From an uncultured Prevotella sp. (GTDB taxonomy: Bacteria > Bacteroidota > Bacteroidia > Bacteroidales > Bacteroidaceae): 64,000 bases of DNA. The DNA lies in NCBI GenBank assembly GCA_944320195.1, contig CALUGP010000007.1, forward strand, positions 1-64,000. Reading direction: 5' to 3'. The position numbers and the translations under genes are program-made. Below, piece after piece: positions 17,568-26,658 of the stretch (within the stretch, counting starts at the first letter, position 1; every line of letters begins with the position of its first letter). Below the pieces are notes generated by a model, which saw only the letters and a list, made by a program, of their open reading frames with translations, was not told the DNA's origin and made no database searches.

Positions 17568-19403
17568 ATGAATATCTATAAGAACCCATTTGCCATACGT
17601 GCCTCTGAGCGAATAGAAACTGACGAGATGTTCTTGGAACTTTTCTCATCGGAACCCTTGACTCATCTTGAAGAGAAGTTTGAGCAGGATAAGCTATGGA
17701 ACAATGTGACCACTATCCTCAGTTCGCCAGGTGCAGGAAAGACCACCTTATTGCGTCTGTTTTCACCCACAATCCTTCAGCGAGTTACTGAGCGCAATAC
17801 AGCCTACAAGAAGCTGAAAAAACTGGAGGTAATAGATAGTGAACATATCAAGAAATGTGGCGTGTATCTCAAGTTGGGCCGTGACTATGAATTTCTAGAA
17901 GATGATGTTCTGTTTAATGAAATAGAACAGAAGAGATTATTTCTGTCGCTCCTTAATGCTAGGATTGTGCTGGCTACTTTGAAAAGTTTAATGGCACTGG
18001 CTGGTATTAAATACACCCAATTAAATGAGATTACGTACAGACCAGAGGAGATTATTCTAGAGTTCGGAGATTTCAAAGTAAAATACACCGGAAAAGAATT
18101 ATTGGATTGGGCCGCAGAACAGGAACGTAAAATATGTGAGTTTCTTGACAGTTTTGTGATGCCGGAAGAGGGGATTCAGGGAAATAGTAGGCTGTTTGCC
18201 CTGCAAGCTATGAAGGCTTCTTGGTTTACCCATAAGGGAGAGAAACTTTGTGAAGATTTCATCTTCCAGATAGACGACGGTCATAAACTCACTAAAAACC
18301 AAAAGAAGATTATCCGTGATGAAACCGTTGAGGTTCGCCTCCCTGTAACACTTTGGATAGCAGAACGTTTGGAAACACTCACTACGACAGACATACTGAG
18401 TGATAGGAACATTAAGGACAGGGATGACCATACTATCCATCTGGAGAACACAAAAAAAGGCATATTCAATCCAATGGTCAAGAATATTGCTGCGTTGCGT
18501 AGTGCTTTCTCTGCGGATGGAATCATCCTTGCCAGTGCGCTTGCTAGTGATACCACAATTAACTACAAAGCGTTATACAACGATGCAAGTAAGAAATATC
18601 TGACGCAATTGACAGAACTTCATAACTTTGGCAACTACGCAGAGTGTGTGGCCCTCATAGAGAATCAAGATCCGTATGAGAGGGTACTTAATATGAGAGC
18701 CTTGCTGATGCATGCTGCCCGTCAAGGCGCAAACGGTGCAATGAACCTGTTTGGATATACTGCTCAGGATTTGGAGTGGATGTTAAATCCGTTGATGCCA
18801 TTAGTGAAAGAGGTAATGCCTGGTGAAATAAAAAAATTGCCACAGTATTACGGCTTTTCTACACTTATGGATTTGGCCAGCCAGAATGTTGAGCAATTCT
18901 TGGATTTATCTGCCAAGATGTATGAACTGTTGGTAGCCAAGAAAATTTCAGACCCTTCACACTATGTATTAACCGCAGAAGAACAAGACAAGATTGTCAG
19001 AGACTTTGCACTTGCTCGTTTGGAGGACATCAAACGATTTCCGCGAGGTAACAAAATCTACGGTTTCTTGATGCATCTGATAGATTTCTGCTGTAGTGTG
19101 ACTTTTACTCCGACATATTCATATCGTTCTGTTACTGGCTTTGCCGTGAAAGAAGAGAATTCGGGCAAATGGGGGAAGGATGGTTTTTGGTTCCAAGATC
19201 CTGACAATGAAGAGTTGGCAACGATTCTGAAAGATTGTCTCGCATATAACTTCTTGATGAAACAGGGTGTAACCCAAGGTAAAAAAGACCAGAAATGGAC
19301 TATATTCTACCTGAATAGCTGGCTCTGTGCATACGCACATCTGCCGCTAGAACGTGGAGGATGGCGTCCATTAACACTTCATAAATTAAATTCTTGGCTA
19401 TGA
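17568..19403 (+). CDS. P-loop ATPase, ORC/STAND-like
   Basis: A 611-residue protein. The Walker A motif SSPGAGKTTLL is near residues 52-62 and a Walker B-like FIFQIDDGH near 233-241. The rest is alpha-helical and charged, with no membrane segment. Layout, with an N-terminal NTPase and a long helical tail, resembles ORC/CDC6-like or STAND regulatory ATPases common in prokaryotic conflict systems. It follows the PRTase-like gene by 4 bases and overlaps the next start (ATGA at 19400). It may sense a trigger and gate the enzymatic partners; that is inference. Confidence 0.65.
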   Translation: MNIYKNPFAIRASERIETDEMFLELFSSEPLTHLEEKFEQDKLWNNVTTILSSPGAGKTTLLRLFSPTILQRVTERNTAYKKLKKLEVIDSEHIKKCGVYLKLGRDYEFLEDDVLFNEIEQKRLFLSLLNARIVLATLKSLMALAGIKYTQLNEITYRPEEIILEFGDFKVKYTGKELLDWAAEQERKICEFLDSFVMPEEGIQGNSRLFALQAMKASWFTHKGEKLCEDFIFQIDDGHKLTKNQKKIIRDETVEVRLPVTLWIAERLETLTTTDILSDRNIKDRDDHTIHLENTKKGIFNPMVKNIAALRSAFSADGIILASALASDTTINYKALYNDASKKYLTQLTELHNFGNYAECVALIENQDPYERVLNMRALLMHAARQGANGAMNLFGYTAQDLEWMLNPLMPLVKEVMPGEIKKLPQYYGFSTLMDLASQNVEQFLDLSAKMYELLVAKKISDPSHYVLTAEEQDKIVRDFALARLEDIKRFPRGNKIYGFLMHLIDFCCSVTFTPTYSYRSVTGFAVKEENSGKWGKDGFWFQDPDNEELATILKDCLAYNFLMKQGVTQGKKDQKWTIFYLNSWLCAYAHLPLERGGWRPLTLHKLNSWL

Positions 19404-20506
19404 AAAAACGTTGGGAGTCATACGTAATGTATCGCCAGAATGAAAAGTTGGTGGAATTCTGGAAAGAGTATTATAAGGACAAGTTCGGAGCGAAAGTCCT
19501 TTTCTTGTTGGGTAAGGGCTTTGACCCTAGAATGAATAATATCTTGAAACTGTTCCTTGAAAATAACTCTGAGCAGGCATTGGATTGTGTTGCTTTCGAT
19601 TTCCCCAACGAGAAAGACCCTGTAGAGAATAAGAAGTTGTACGAAATTAATTCGAAACAACTTGCAGATTTGAAAGGCCAATATGGCTTTGGTTATGAGG
19701 AGTTGAAAATTGACGGTAGTTTGCCTTGGGACAAGCGTATAGCTCAGATGAGCCGCCAAGTGATAGGTAAAGACTTGAGCGTGTATAATGACGTGATAAT
19801 GGATATTAGTTCACTACCCAGAGCTTTCTATTTCAATATTGGCAAGGCCTTGTTTAACAAGCTTGACAAGGATAAATCCAAGAATCTGTTTTTTGCAGTG
19901 TCTGAAAACGTTATGATAGATGAACGGATTAAGAAAACACCGGTAATAGACAATATTGAGCCGCTGGTGGGATTCCGTTCTTTATCAAGCCGTGAGTCTA
20001 ATTTGGATAGAATTAATATTCTAATTGGTTTGATGGGTGACCAGAACATTGATATTCTGCGGAGCATCTACAATCATTTCCAGCCATCAGATATGTTCCC
20101 CGTATTGCCTTTTCCTTCGAAAGACCCACGTCACTCTGATTATCTGATGCTGAAATACCATGAGTTCTTCACAGAAAAGCAATTTACAGAGCCACAGAAT
20201 GTCACATACGCTGACGAACAGAATCCTTTTGAATTGTATCGTATAGTATCCAATATGATTCAAGGGCATCAGGCTACGTTCAAGCCTATTAGTGACCACG
20301 TTTGTTTTGGCATTGCGTTGCTGACAAGTAAGTTGCTATCACTTGGCGCACTGCTCGTGGGATTGGAGTATAATAACTGTGTCACTATATATAACGTAAG
20401 CTCAGCGAACTATGAAATTGAAAACGCTACTGTGTTTAAGAAGACCAATGAGGGGAGTGAACCCTTCCTGCTTTGGATTACAGGGGAAGCATACAACGAA
20501 AATTGA
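19400..20506 (+). CDS. Operon-linked protein, possible Rossmann fold
   Basis: A 368-residue protein starting at the ATG that overlaps the ATPase stop. I do not recognise the family. Visible are an alternating strand-helix pattern early on (AKVLFLLGKGFDPRMNNIL near 30, DVIMDISSLPRAFYFNIGKAL near 130), a charged middle, and a hydrophobic C-terminal part (HVCFGIALLTSKLLSLGALLVG) that may be buried helices rather than membrane spans. LGKGFDPR and the DISSLPRA segment are the best candidates for ligand contacts. It is fixed in the operon by translational coupling to the ATPase. Confidence 0.6.
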   Translation: MKKRWESYVMYRQNEKLVEFWKEYYKDKFGAKVLFLLGKGFDPRMNNILKLFLENNSEQALDCVAFDFPNEKDPVENKKLYEINSKQLADLKGQYGFGYEELKIDGSLPWDKRIAQMSRQVIGKDLSVYNDVIMDISSLPRAFYFNIGKALFNKLDKDKSKNLFFAVSENVMIDERIKKTPVIDNIEPLVGFRSLSSRESNLDRINILIGLMGDQNIDILRSIYNHFQPSDMFPVLPFPSKDPRHSDYLMLKYHEFFTEKQFTEPQNVTYADEQNPFELYRIVSNMIQGHQATFKPISDHVCFGIALLTSKLLSLGALLVGLEYNNCVTIYNVSSANYEIENATVFKKTNEGSEPFLLWITGEAYNEN

Positions 20507-20618
20507 TGCTGGTCAATAAATAATTTAAAAGCATAATAATAGAAAAAGTTTTTGTTTCCTATTTGCGCAATTAGACAAAAATGTCCATCTTTACAAACGA
20601 AATAATAAATACAAGATA

Positions 20619-21623
20619 ATGGTGAGCATAGCAAGCTGGATATATGATAAGTCGCTTAGAGGCAATTACACTTTCACACACGATGAGGTGGCGCAGGCAT
20701 TCCTTGACATGAATGCTGGCAGCATTGCATGGGCACTGACCAGGGAGGTGAGCAAGGGACGGATTATGTTGCCCCTGCGCGGTTTCTACGTCATAGTGCC
20801 GGATGAGTATGTGCTGCGCAGAGCTGTGCCGCAGCCGTTTTACTTGGATGACATGACGCACCACTTGGAACGCAAATACTATGTGGCTCTGTTGAGTGCA
20901 GCAAGTTATTACGGAGCTTCGCATCAGGTCCAGCTGCGGTTCAGCGTGATGATAGATCCTCCAGTCATACGTGACAAGAAGGGAGAAAAGTACCATCTGA
21001 AGTCGCAGCCCAGATACTCAGAGGCCATCGACTTGGTGCAAGTGAAGGCAGAACCCATCAATGAGACAATAGACCATCTAAGGGATGCGCTGGCTTGGCT
21101 GGGTGAGCCGGTGGTAAAGCAGAAAAAATACAACAATACGCTGGTGTTCAAGGTGCAACCGACGGATATGGATGCGAAGGAGATTCACTTGAAGGTGGAG
21201 ATTAACTGCAAGGAGCATTTCAGTGTTTTTCCAATGGTTAGAGTGCCTTTTGCGGTGAATAGTTCGTGGTTCAAGGGGGCCTGCGAGGTGCTGACGTATG
21301 AGTTGGCAGAACTGACAAGGACGAAACTGAGGGTTGTGTATCAGCGGAGAAAAGGACGTGATTTGTTTGACCTGTGGAAGATACTGTCAATGCACCCCAA
21401 GTTGGATAAAGGGAAAGTGATTGAGAACTATGAGCGGTATTTGGGCTTCACGGCATCGCACCCTACGTACAAGGAATTTGTGCTGAATATGGACGGGAAG
21501 CTACAGGATAAGGAATTCTTGACGGACACGGGAATGATTCTTGGGTCACAGGAGTATGCCCCTCAGGTGGTGTGGGAAAAGGTGAAAGTGAAGTTGGTGG
21601 AGAGGCTTAATACTGAAGTTTGA
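20619..21623 (+). CDS. AbiEi/AbiEii-like fusion, likely inactive nucleotidyltransferase
   Basis: A 334-residue protein that joins parts of two genes of the AbiE system. Residues ~1-110 look like the AbiEi antitoxin: a winged helix, then GFYVIVPDEY and LERKYYVALLSAASYYGA. From about 145 onward it resembles AbiEii: RYSEAIDLVQVK, INCKEHFSVFP and YQRRKGRDLFDLWKI. The AbiEii motif should read S-x-D-x-D; here it is S-E-A-I-D, and the usual GG(T/S)-x-L segment is missing. A deletion between neighbouring abiEi and abiEii genes would explain this. It may now serve as a regulator or be a relic. Confidence 0.65.
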   Translation: MVSIASWIYDKSLRGNYTFTHDEVAQAFLDMNAGSIAWALTREVSKGRIMLPLRGFYVIVPDEYVLRRAVPQPFYLDDMTHHLERKYYVALLSAASYYGASHQVQLRFSVMIDPPVIRDKKGEKYHLKSQPRYSEAIDLVQVKAEPINETIDHLRDALAWLGEPVVKQKKYNNTLVFKVQPTDMDAKEIHLKVEINCKEHFSVFPMVRVPFAVNSSWFKGACEVLTYELAELTRTKLRVVYQRRKGRDLFDLWKILSMHPKLDKGKVIENYERYLGFTASHPTYKEFVLNMDGKLQDKEFLTDTGMILGSQEYAPQVVWEKVKVKLVERLNTEV

Positions 21624-21640
21624 ATCTTGATACTTGAAAC

Positions 21641-22537
21641 ATGGAACTTGAAACAAATAATATCATAGTTGGTGCAGGCCTGATAAGTCTGGATGTGTTG
21701 ATTTGGGACGGGCAAAGAGTTCCCATATCCTATTACGTGGGTGGCACATGCGGTAATGTAATGATGATTCTCTCCCACATGGGGTGGGATGCCTATCCCA
21801 TAGCCCGTCTGGATGGCACGAAAGACGGGGTGAGAGTGTTGGATGACATGAAAAGGCACCATATACACACTGATTTTGTCTTAACCCAAGATGGTAAGAC
21901 ACCGGTGATAGTGCAGCGCAACTTCATTAACAAGGACGGTGTTCCCACGCACAAGTTTGAATCGCGAAACAACATCGGGCGGTTCTATCTGGACTTCAAG
22001 TCGCTGACGCTGAAACAGGCGAATGAGGTGATTGAGAGGATAGACTTTGTGCCAAATGTATTCTTTTTTGACAGGGTTTCACCCGCCATCTTGAAGCTAG
22101 CCACCACGTTCAAGGAAAAAGGTTCGGTGATATTCTTTGAGCCTTCCAGTAGAGGAGGTAATGTCAGCCTGTTCAACAAATGTGTTGAGGTGTCTGATAT
22201 AGTCAAGTTCTCGGAACAGAGGATAAAAGACATTAACCAGTTTAATAACTATAAGGATAAGCTGTTTATTCAGACGCAAGGGGCAAAGGGTTTGAGCTAC
22301 CGCTTGAGTAGCGATTGGAAGCACTTGGAACCTGTTGCAAATGAAAAAGTGGTGGATACCGCTGGTGCGGGTGACTGGACATCGGCTGCTTTGATTAATA
22401 ATTTGTTCAAAGACAAAGTAATGTTGGGAATATGCGATCTCTTAGAATCAGATTTGGAAACAGCTCTGAAAGAAGCGCAGAAAGTAGGTGCTGAGAGTTG
22501 CTCTTATGAAGGGGCGCGTGGCATGATGCAGCAATGA
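21641..22537 (+). CDS. PfkB family sugar/nucleoside kinase
   Basis: A 298-residue protein of normal PfkB length. The N-terminal strand (IIVGAGLISLDVL) and the GGTCGNVMMIL glycine motif near residue 36 bind the sugar; the C-terminal DTAGAGDWTSAAL motif near 241 contains the catalytic aspartate and anion hole. It should phosphorylate a sugar or nucleoside with ATP. It starts 17 bases after the AbiE-like gene in the same direction. Together with SIS, HAD and PRTase neighbours it implies a shared phosphosugar or nucleotide metabolite. The substrate cannot be told. Confidence 0.85.
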   Translation: MELETNNIIVGAGLISLDVLIWDGQRVPISYYVGGTCGNVMMILSHMGWDAYPIARLDGTKDGVRVLDDMKRHHIHTDFVLTQDGKTPVIVQRNFINKDGVPTHKFESRNNIGRFYLDFKSLTLKQANEVIERIDFVPNVFFFDRVSPAILKLATTFKEKGSVIFFEPSSRGGNVSLFNKCVEVSDIVKFSEQRIKDINQFNNYKDKLFIQTQGAKGLSYRLSSDWKHLEPVANEKVVDTAGAGDWTSAALINNLFKDKVMLGICDLLESDLETALKEAQKVGAESCSYEGARGMMQQ

Positions 22538-22712
22538 AACAACTAAAGGACGGAGTATAGATTGTATATACAAGTCAACGGAACGCAAATACTGATACCA
22601 GATGCTCCCAATAAAAAATGAACATCACCATCCGTTTCAAGCATCAGGATATGCCCAAAGGTCTGGTCGGTTGATAAACGAATACAACAAACAAATATAA
22701 ATATAGAGTATT

Positions 22713-23215
22713 ATGGCACAAAAAGAAAACGAGACCAACTATTTGCCCAAACAGGTAAAACTGAATATTGGTGGGTAAGTGATAACTGCCAACATCAATG
22801 ATGAGGGCGTAGTGGAATTTTCCGATAGCGGGAGAGAGGTTGTTGCAAAGGCTCTTGGCGTTATAGACCAAGCAATATTCAGCGTCAGCTGCAAAGAGAA
22901 GACGACAAAAAAGATGAAAATGGCGACAAAGGAGACGATAAAAAGACAACGGACACTTTCATGGGATAGCCAATGCTCGAAGTAATTGGCACGCCTCTTT
23001 ATTCAGCCGTAGAATCTCAGCAAAAATTAGCTCCTATTACCCTCGATTTCTATAAAAGAATTGCCTTTTATCAGAGGGAAGAGGATATGCCTGACAACAA
23101 GAAAGTAATGGGCGGTGAAACCAGTTTTTTGCGTTTCAAGGTAAAGAGGGCTATTAAACAAAATGGAAAAGTAAAAATGTTAGAGCAGACAATAGAAGCT
23201 CCTTTCTTAACGTGA
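22713..23215 (+). pseudogene. Interrupted accessory gene fragments
   Basis: A reading frame starts at ATG 22713 (MAQKENETNYLPKQ) and is broken by TAA at 22776; the same frame continues to 22985 with protein-like content. A second frame from 22973 to 23215 (MLEVIGTPLYSAVES and onward) continues in a +2 register. Together they look like one gene of about 165 codons damaged by a stop and a frameshift, or two neighbouring remnants. I do not recognise the family. Short peptide-like frames at 22573-22675 are probably also decayed. Confidence 0.45.
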
Positions 23216-23223
23216 GTTTGACG

Positions 23224-23340
23224 AATTTTTCAGAGGAATAGCTTTGGCAGTAAGGAAGAAAACACTATTTTTGCAAATGAGAAAAAGCGTTCTTTTGATT
23301 AGTGCAGAACATTGCAGAATATAGAAGCTCGCTGGTTTCC
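23224..23340 (+). repeat. 115-bp direct repeat, copy 2, with promoter
   Basis: This is the partner of the repeat at 14021. The promoter here is TTTG at 23243-23246 and TATTTTTG at 23266-23273 with a 19-base spacer. The repeat ends where the IS982-type transposase remnant begins. Confidence 0.75.
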
Positions 23341-23586
23341 AAACTCAAGAAGAACATGAAAAACTCGCTCATGAACCTGCATGACAAAATCCTGCTACAG
23401 AAAAGGGTGCTCATTGAAACAGTCAATAACGAACTCAAGAACGTCTGCCACATTGAACATACTATGCACCGCTGCATTGATAGTTTTGCTTCCAACCTGA
23501 TTGCAGGCCTTATCGCATACAACCTGCTTCCTAAGAAACCATCACTCAATATTGACATCATTGATAAAAGTAGGATTATTGCATAA
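23332..23586 (+). pseudogene. IS982-family transposase, 3' remnant
   Basis: About 85 codons open as LVSKLKKNMKNSLMNLHDKI and continue through KRVLIETVNNELKN, CHIEHTMHRCIDSF and AGLIAYNLLPKKPSL. This is the C-terminal signature of IS982-type DDE transposases as I recall it (IETV-ELKN-IEH-R pattern). The N-terminal two thirds, with the first catalytic residues, are absent, and the 115-bp repeat lies where they should be. The insertion sequence is therefore dead. Confidence 0.7.
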
Positions 23587-23657
23587 GATTATTATACCAA
23601 ACTGACGTTAATGTAAGAAAAATTGCGGCTGTATTATAGAGATTAAAGTACTTAACC

Positions 23658-24119
23658 ATGAAAGTAGGTGAGAACGATGTAACATATCTTGGTAATAAAC
23701 AGCTGCTTGATAGGCTGAAAGTTGGCTTTCTGGCTTCGCGCAAGATTTCCACTTCCGCCATATTGCCAACACTCGATTGGGCAGTAGAAATAAGCAAGCG
23801 AACAAATGTAGCGGTGGTGAGCGGTTTCCATTCCCGTCTTGAGAAAGATGTCCTCAAATTCTTGTTGCAAGGCAAGTGCGGCATTATCATCGTGCTTGCT
23901 TGTGGCATGTATCGTAAACTTCCCAAAATATATGATACCGTCATGAAAGAAAACCGCCTGCTTATTATTTCACTCGAAAAAGAAACCGTCACTCGTGTTT
24001 CGGAACGTACCGCTCATAAACGGAATAAATATGTCGAAAAATTGGCTGATGAGCTAAGGCAAATATACTCTTTATGGCAACCTGTCCTTAAACTACCCAT
24101 ACTTAACCGAATACATTAA
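23658..24119 (+). CDS. DprA/Smf-like nucleotide-binding protein
   Basis: A 153-residue protein resembling the Rossmann core of DprA. It shows VGFLASRKIS in place of the usual GSR loop, then VVSGFHSRLEKDVL (compare VVSGLARGID) and IIVLACGMYRKLPKIYD (compare IAVLGTGLDRIYP). It is shorter than full DprA (about 300-370 residues), having neither the N-terminal SAM nor the C-terminal winged-helix domain. Short DprA-like proteins of this kind are common on Bacteroidetes mobile elements. It is flanked by remnants on both sides and may itself be residual. Confidence 0.6.
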   Translation: MKVGENDVTYLGNKQLLDRLKVGFLASRKISTSAILPTLDWAVEISKRTNVAVVSGFHSRLEKDVLKFLLQGKCGIIIVLACGMYRKLPKIYDTVMKENRLLIISLEKETVTRVSERTAHKRNKYVEKLADELRQIYSLWQPVLKLPILNRIH

Positions 24120-24351
24120 CGACAAAATATCCGCCATTTCATACAGCTGTTTTGATTTTATTTACTACCTTTGTATCAGTTGATTGACTTATTGAAAACA
24201 AGCAGAATGGTGAAGCTCGGATGTATGTCATTATCGCCTCTCTTCCCTGAAGGTAATAACTTTCTGATTTATAATCGAATTTTACCTAATACGACATTTG
24301 GTAAGCATCTACCATTTATGTATAAAGTGGAGATTTGTATACCTCAGTTTC

Positions 24352-24534
24352 CGAACTTTCGACAAAAAGCGGAAACACGAAGCTTACAAGCGACAACAGA
24401 GAATTTGCGCTCATTGCGGCAAGCATTTCAAGTTGGGAAAAATAGAGGAGATTATATCAAACCGTGAAAAGAGGGGCAGTACAACGGAGGCAGAGAATTG
24501 CCAAATGCTTTGTAAGTGTCCTAATAGGGAATAG
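24352..24534 (+). pseudogene. HNH endonuclease remnant
   Basis: About 60 codons encode TFDKKRKHEAYKRQ, a CAHC knuckle, then GGSTTEAENC-like residues (RGSTTEAENCQMLCK). This is the pattern of HNH nucleases associated with DUF262-type and related systems, where a D-H-I segment should sit between the cysteine pair and the TTAENCQML block. Here that segment reads EEIISNRE, so the catalytic histidine is missing. No start and no N-terminal domain are visible. It is a decayed tail. Confidence 0.55.
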
Positions 24535-24601
24535 CGTAATTTATTCGAAATATAGGCGCCTAACCCAATAGATATTGTAAACATTGTAGATAAGAAATAA
24601 T

Positions 24602-26569
24602 ATGGAACAGAAATCAAATGTTCAATATAGAGCGGAAAAAGAGTATAAGAACAGTCGGGAGAAATTTTTTCTCTTATTAAGAGAAATTATCTCGAATGCT
24701 ATACATGCTGTCTTAATAAGAAAAGACAAAGAAGCAGGTTTTATTCCTAAGCTAAACCTAGCCATAACGTTTGATGATAAAGAATATAAAATTGAATTAA
24801 CCGACAATGGTGAAGGTTTCAATGAAAAGAATCAGAAGTATTTTGAAGAATTGGACAAAAAGAATCCAGAAAAAGAAAGGCTTCATTTTCACCCTTTAGG
24901 ACAAGGGCGTTTAGCCATTGTTTATTTCACTGATTTTGCAAAATATGAAACTGTCTATAAGGATGAAAATGGTAAATATAATAAAAAAACTATACCATAT
25001 CCAAGCTCATCTGAAGGTCTTTTTAGCTTTGCTGAGTTCAAGGAAGAAGAACAAACAGGAAATAACACCTATACAAAATTGACAATATTAATAAACAAAC
25101 AACAAACAATAGGCAGGGCTAAGACTTTTTTTAATAGATACCCTAATGTCAATTCATTTAAAAGATGGTTTATAGAAACATTTTTCCCTTTTATAATTAA
25201 TAACGAGCAACTCATAATAAACATTTCTTTAAATGGTGATAATGTTATTGTTAAGAAAAATAATTTAGAAACAGAAACGGTAACAATACCATTTAACTTA
25301 CAGTTAGATAGTAAACTGTATTCATTTATGCTATGGCTGGTAAGGAATGGTGCGAAAATGCATGGCGACAATCCTATAATATGTTTTGCAAGAAATTTGG
25401 TTGCAAATTTATCTGCCGGTAAATTAACTTACTCTATAGACAATGATGAAGGTTATCATTTATATTTAACATCTGATTTTTTTGATGATTATGTTGACAC
25501 AAAAGGAGAAAAAATAGAAGTATCATGTGACGACATCACAAGTATACAAAAAAGAATAAACGAAATTTTAGATGAGCACTTTAAATCTGTAATAGAGAAT
25601 AATCAAAGCATATCTAAGCAGAATTTAAAAGATTTTCAAAAAAAATATCCTTCACTTGAAGCGTTTGTAAAAGAATGCAGTATCATTGAAAAGAAGAATA
25701 TAGTGAACGAAAAAGAAATCATACAATCAGCAATAGAGGAAAAAGGTAGAATAGAAAAGAAATTCTGGAATCAAATAGACAGAAATCCTGTAAACGAGAA
25801 TGATGAGCGTTTTAGTGATTCTGATGATTGTCAAAAACTTTTAAATTCAAGTTTGCATATTTATGTCAAACATCGCGAGAGTGTACTTAAAAGATTGCAT
25901 GCTTTGATTCAGAAATTTGATGAAGAAGGGAATGATAAATCCGAATTAGAAAGTACTGTACATGAGTTGTTTATCAATAGAGGAACTACATTAAGTGATT
26001 CTTCTAATATCAATCATTTACACAATCTTTGGATTCTTGATGATAAATTTACTACATTTTCAAGTAATTTTAAAGCAAAAAGTACTAAAACAGGACAGAG
26101 CTTATCGGATATTTATATTTGGGCCGATGATCCGGAAAAAACAAAACAAATCTTGATTCTTGAGCTAAAATCAACGACAAAGGCACATAACGCAGGAGAT
26201 GTAAAGGAAGGTATGATTGCTCAAATTAAAAGATATGCACGTGATTTTTATGCAAATCCTCAAAAGACATTAAATTGGGATGTTGAAACGGAACGTATAC
26301 AATATACAGGGATTATTATAGCAAGGAAGTCTGATATAAATAAAGAATTGACATCGAATAACAATAGTGGTGTACATAAACCTATTCCATTCTTAGCAAA
26401 TTCATATTTTTTAGATGACAAATTTGCAAAGAATACCAATAATCCAAGAGACACAATAGATATTAGAATAGAGTTATATTCCTTTGAAGATATTTATGAA
26501 CTCGCATCAAGTCGTAATAAAGTGTTTTTTAAATTGCTAAAGAAAGAATTTGAGTTTAATAATCATTAG
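24602..26569 (+). CDS. GHKL ATPase fused to PD-(D/E)XK-like nuclease
   Basis: A 655-residue protein with an N-terminal Hsp90/MutL-type ATPase: the N-box REIISNAIHAV (E28, N32), DNGEGF (68-73) and the GQGRLA lid motif (100-105). After a helical middle region, residues ~470-600 look like a restriction-type nuclease: NLWILDDKF, D503 in LSDIYIW, then ILELKS (E521, K523) and a QIKRYARDF helix. ATP-driven dimerisation controlling a nuclease is typical of defence proteins. The gene is very AT-rich and starts 68 bases after an HNH remnant. The system name is unknown to me. Confidence 0.75.
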   Translation: MEQKSNVQYRAEKEYKNSREKFFLLLREIISNAIHAVLIRKDKEAGFIPKLNLAITFDDKEYKIELTDNGEGFNEKNQKYFEELDKKNPEKERLHFHPLGQGRLAIVYFTDFAKYETVYKDENGKYNKKTIPYPSSSEGLFSFAEFKEEEQTGNNTYTKLTILINKQQTIGRAKTFFNRYPNVNSFKRWFIETFFPFIINNEQLIINISLNGDNVIVKKNNLETETVTIPFNLQLDSKLYSFMLWLVRNGAKMHGDNPIICFARNLVANLSAGKLTYSIDNDEGYHLYLTSDFFDDYVDTKGEKIEVSCDDITSIQKRINEILDEHFKSVIENNQSISKQNLKDFQKKYPSLEAFVKECSIIEKKNIVNEKEIIQSAIEEKGRIEKKFWNQIDRNPVNENDERFSDSDDCQKLLNSSLHIYVKHRESVLKRLHALIQKFDEEGNDKSELESTVHELFINRGTTLSDSSNINHLHNLWILDDKFTTFSSNFKAKSTKTGQSLSDIYIWADDPEKTKQILILELKSTTKAHNAGDVKEGMIAQIKRYARDFYANPQKTLNWDVETERIQYTGIIIARKSDINKELTSNNNSGVHKPIPFLANSYFLDDKFAKNTNNPRDTIDIRIELYSFEDIYELASSRNKVFFKLLKKEFEFNNH

Positions 26570-26658
26570 ATATGAGTATAATGTAATATGGTGATCATAT
26601 TATAGTTACTATACAAATAGCTATACATAATAATTAATTTCAAAGGACATCTACCCCT

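Noticed and set aside
23265-23561. Minus-strand ORF through the second direct repeat
   Set aside because: A similar frame on the first copy shares only the repeat-encoded part; it is explained by the repeat and the opposite transposase remnant.
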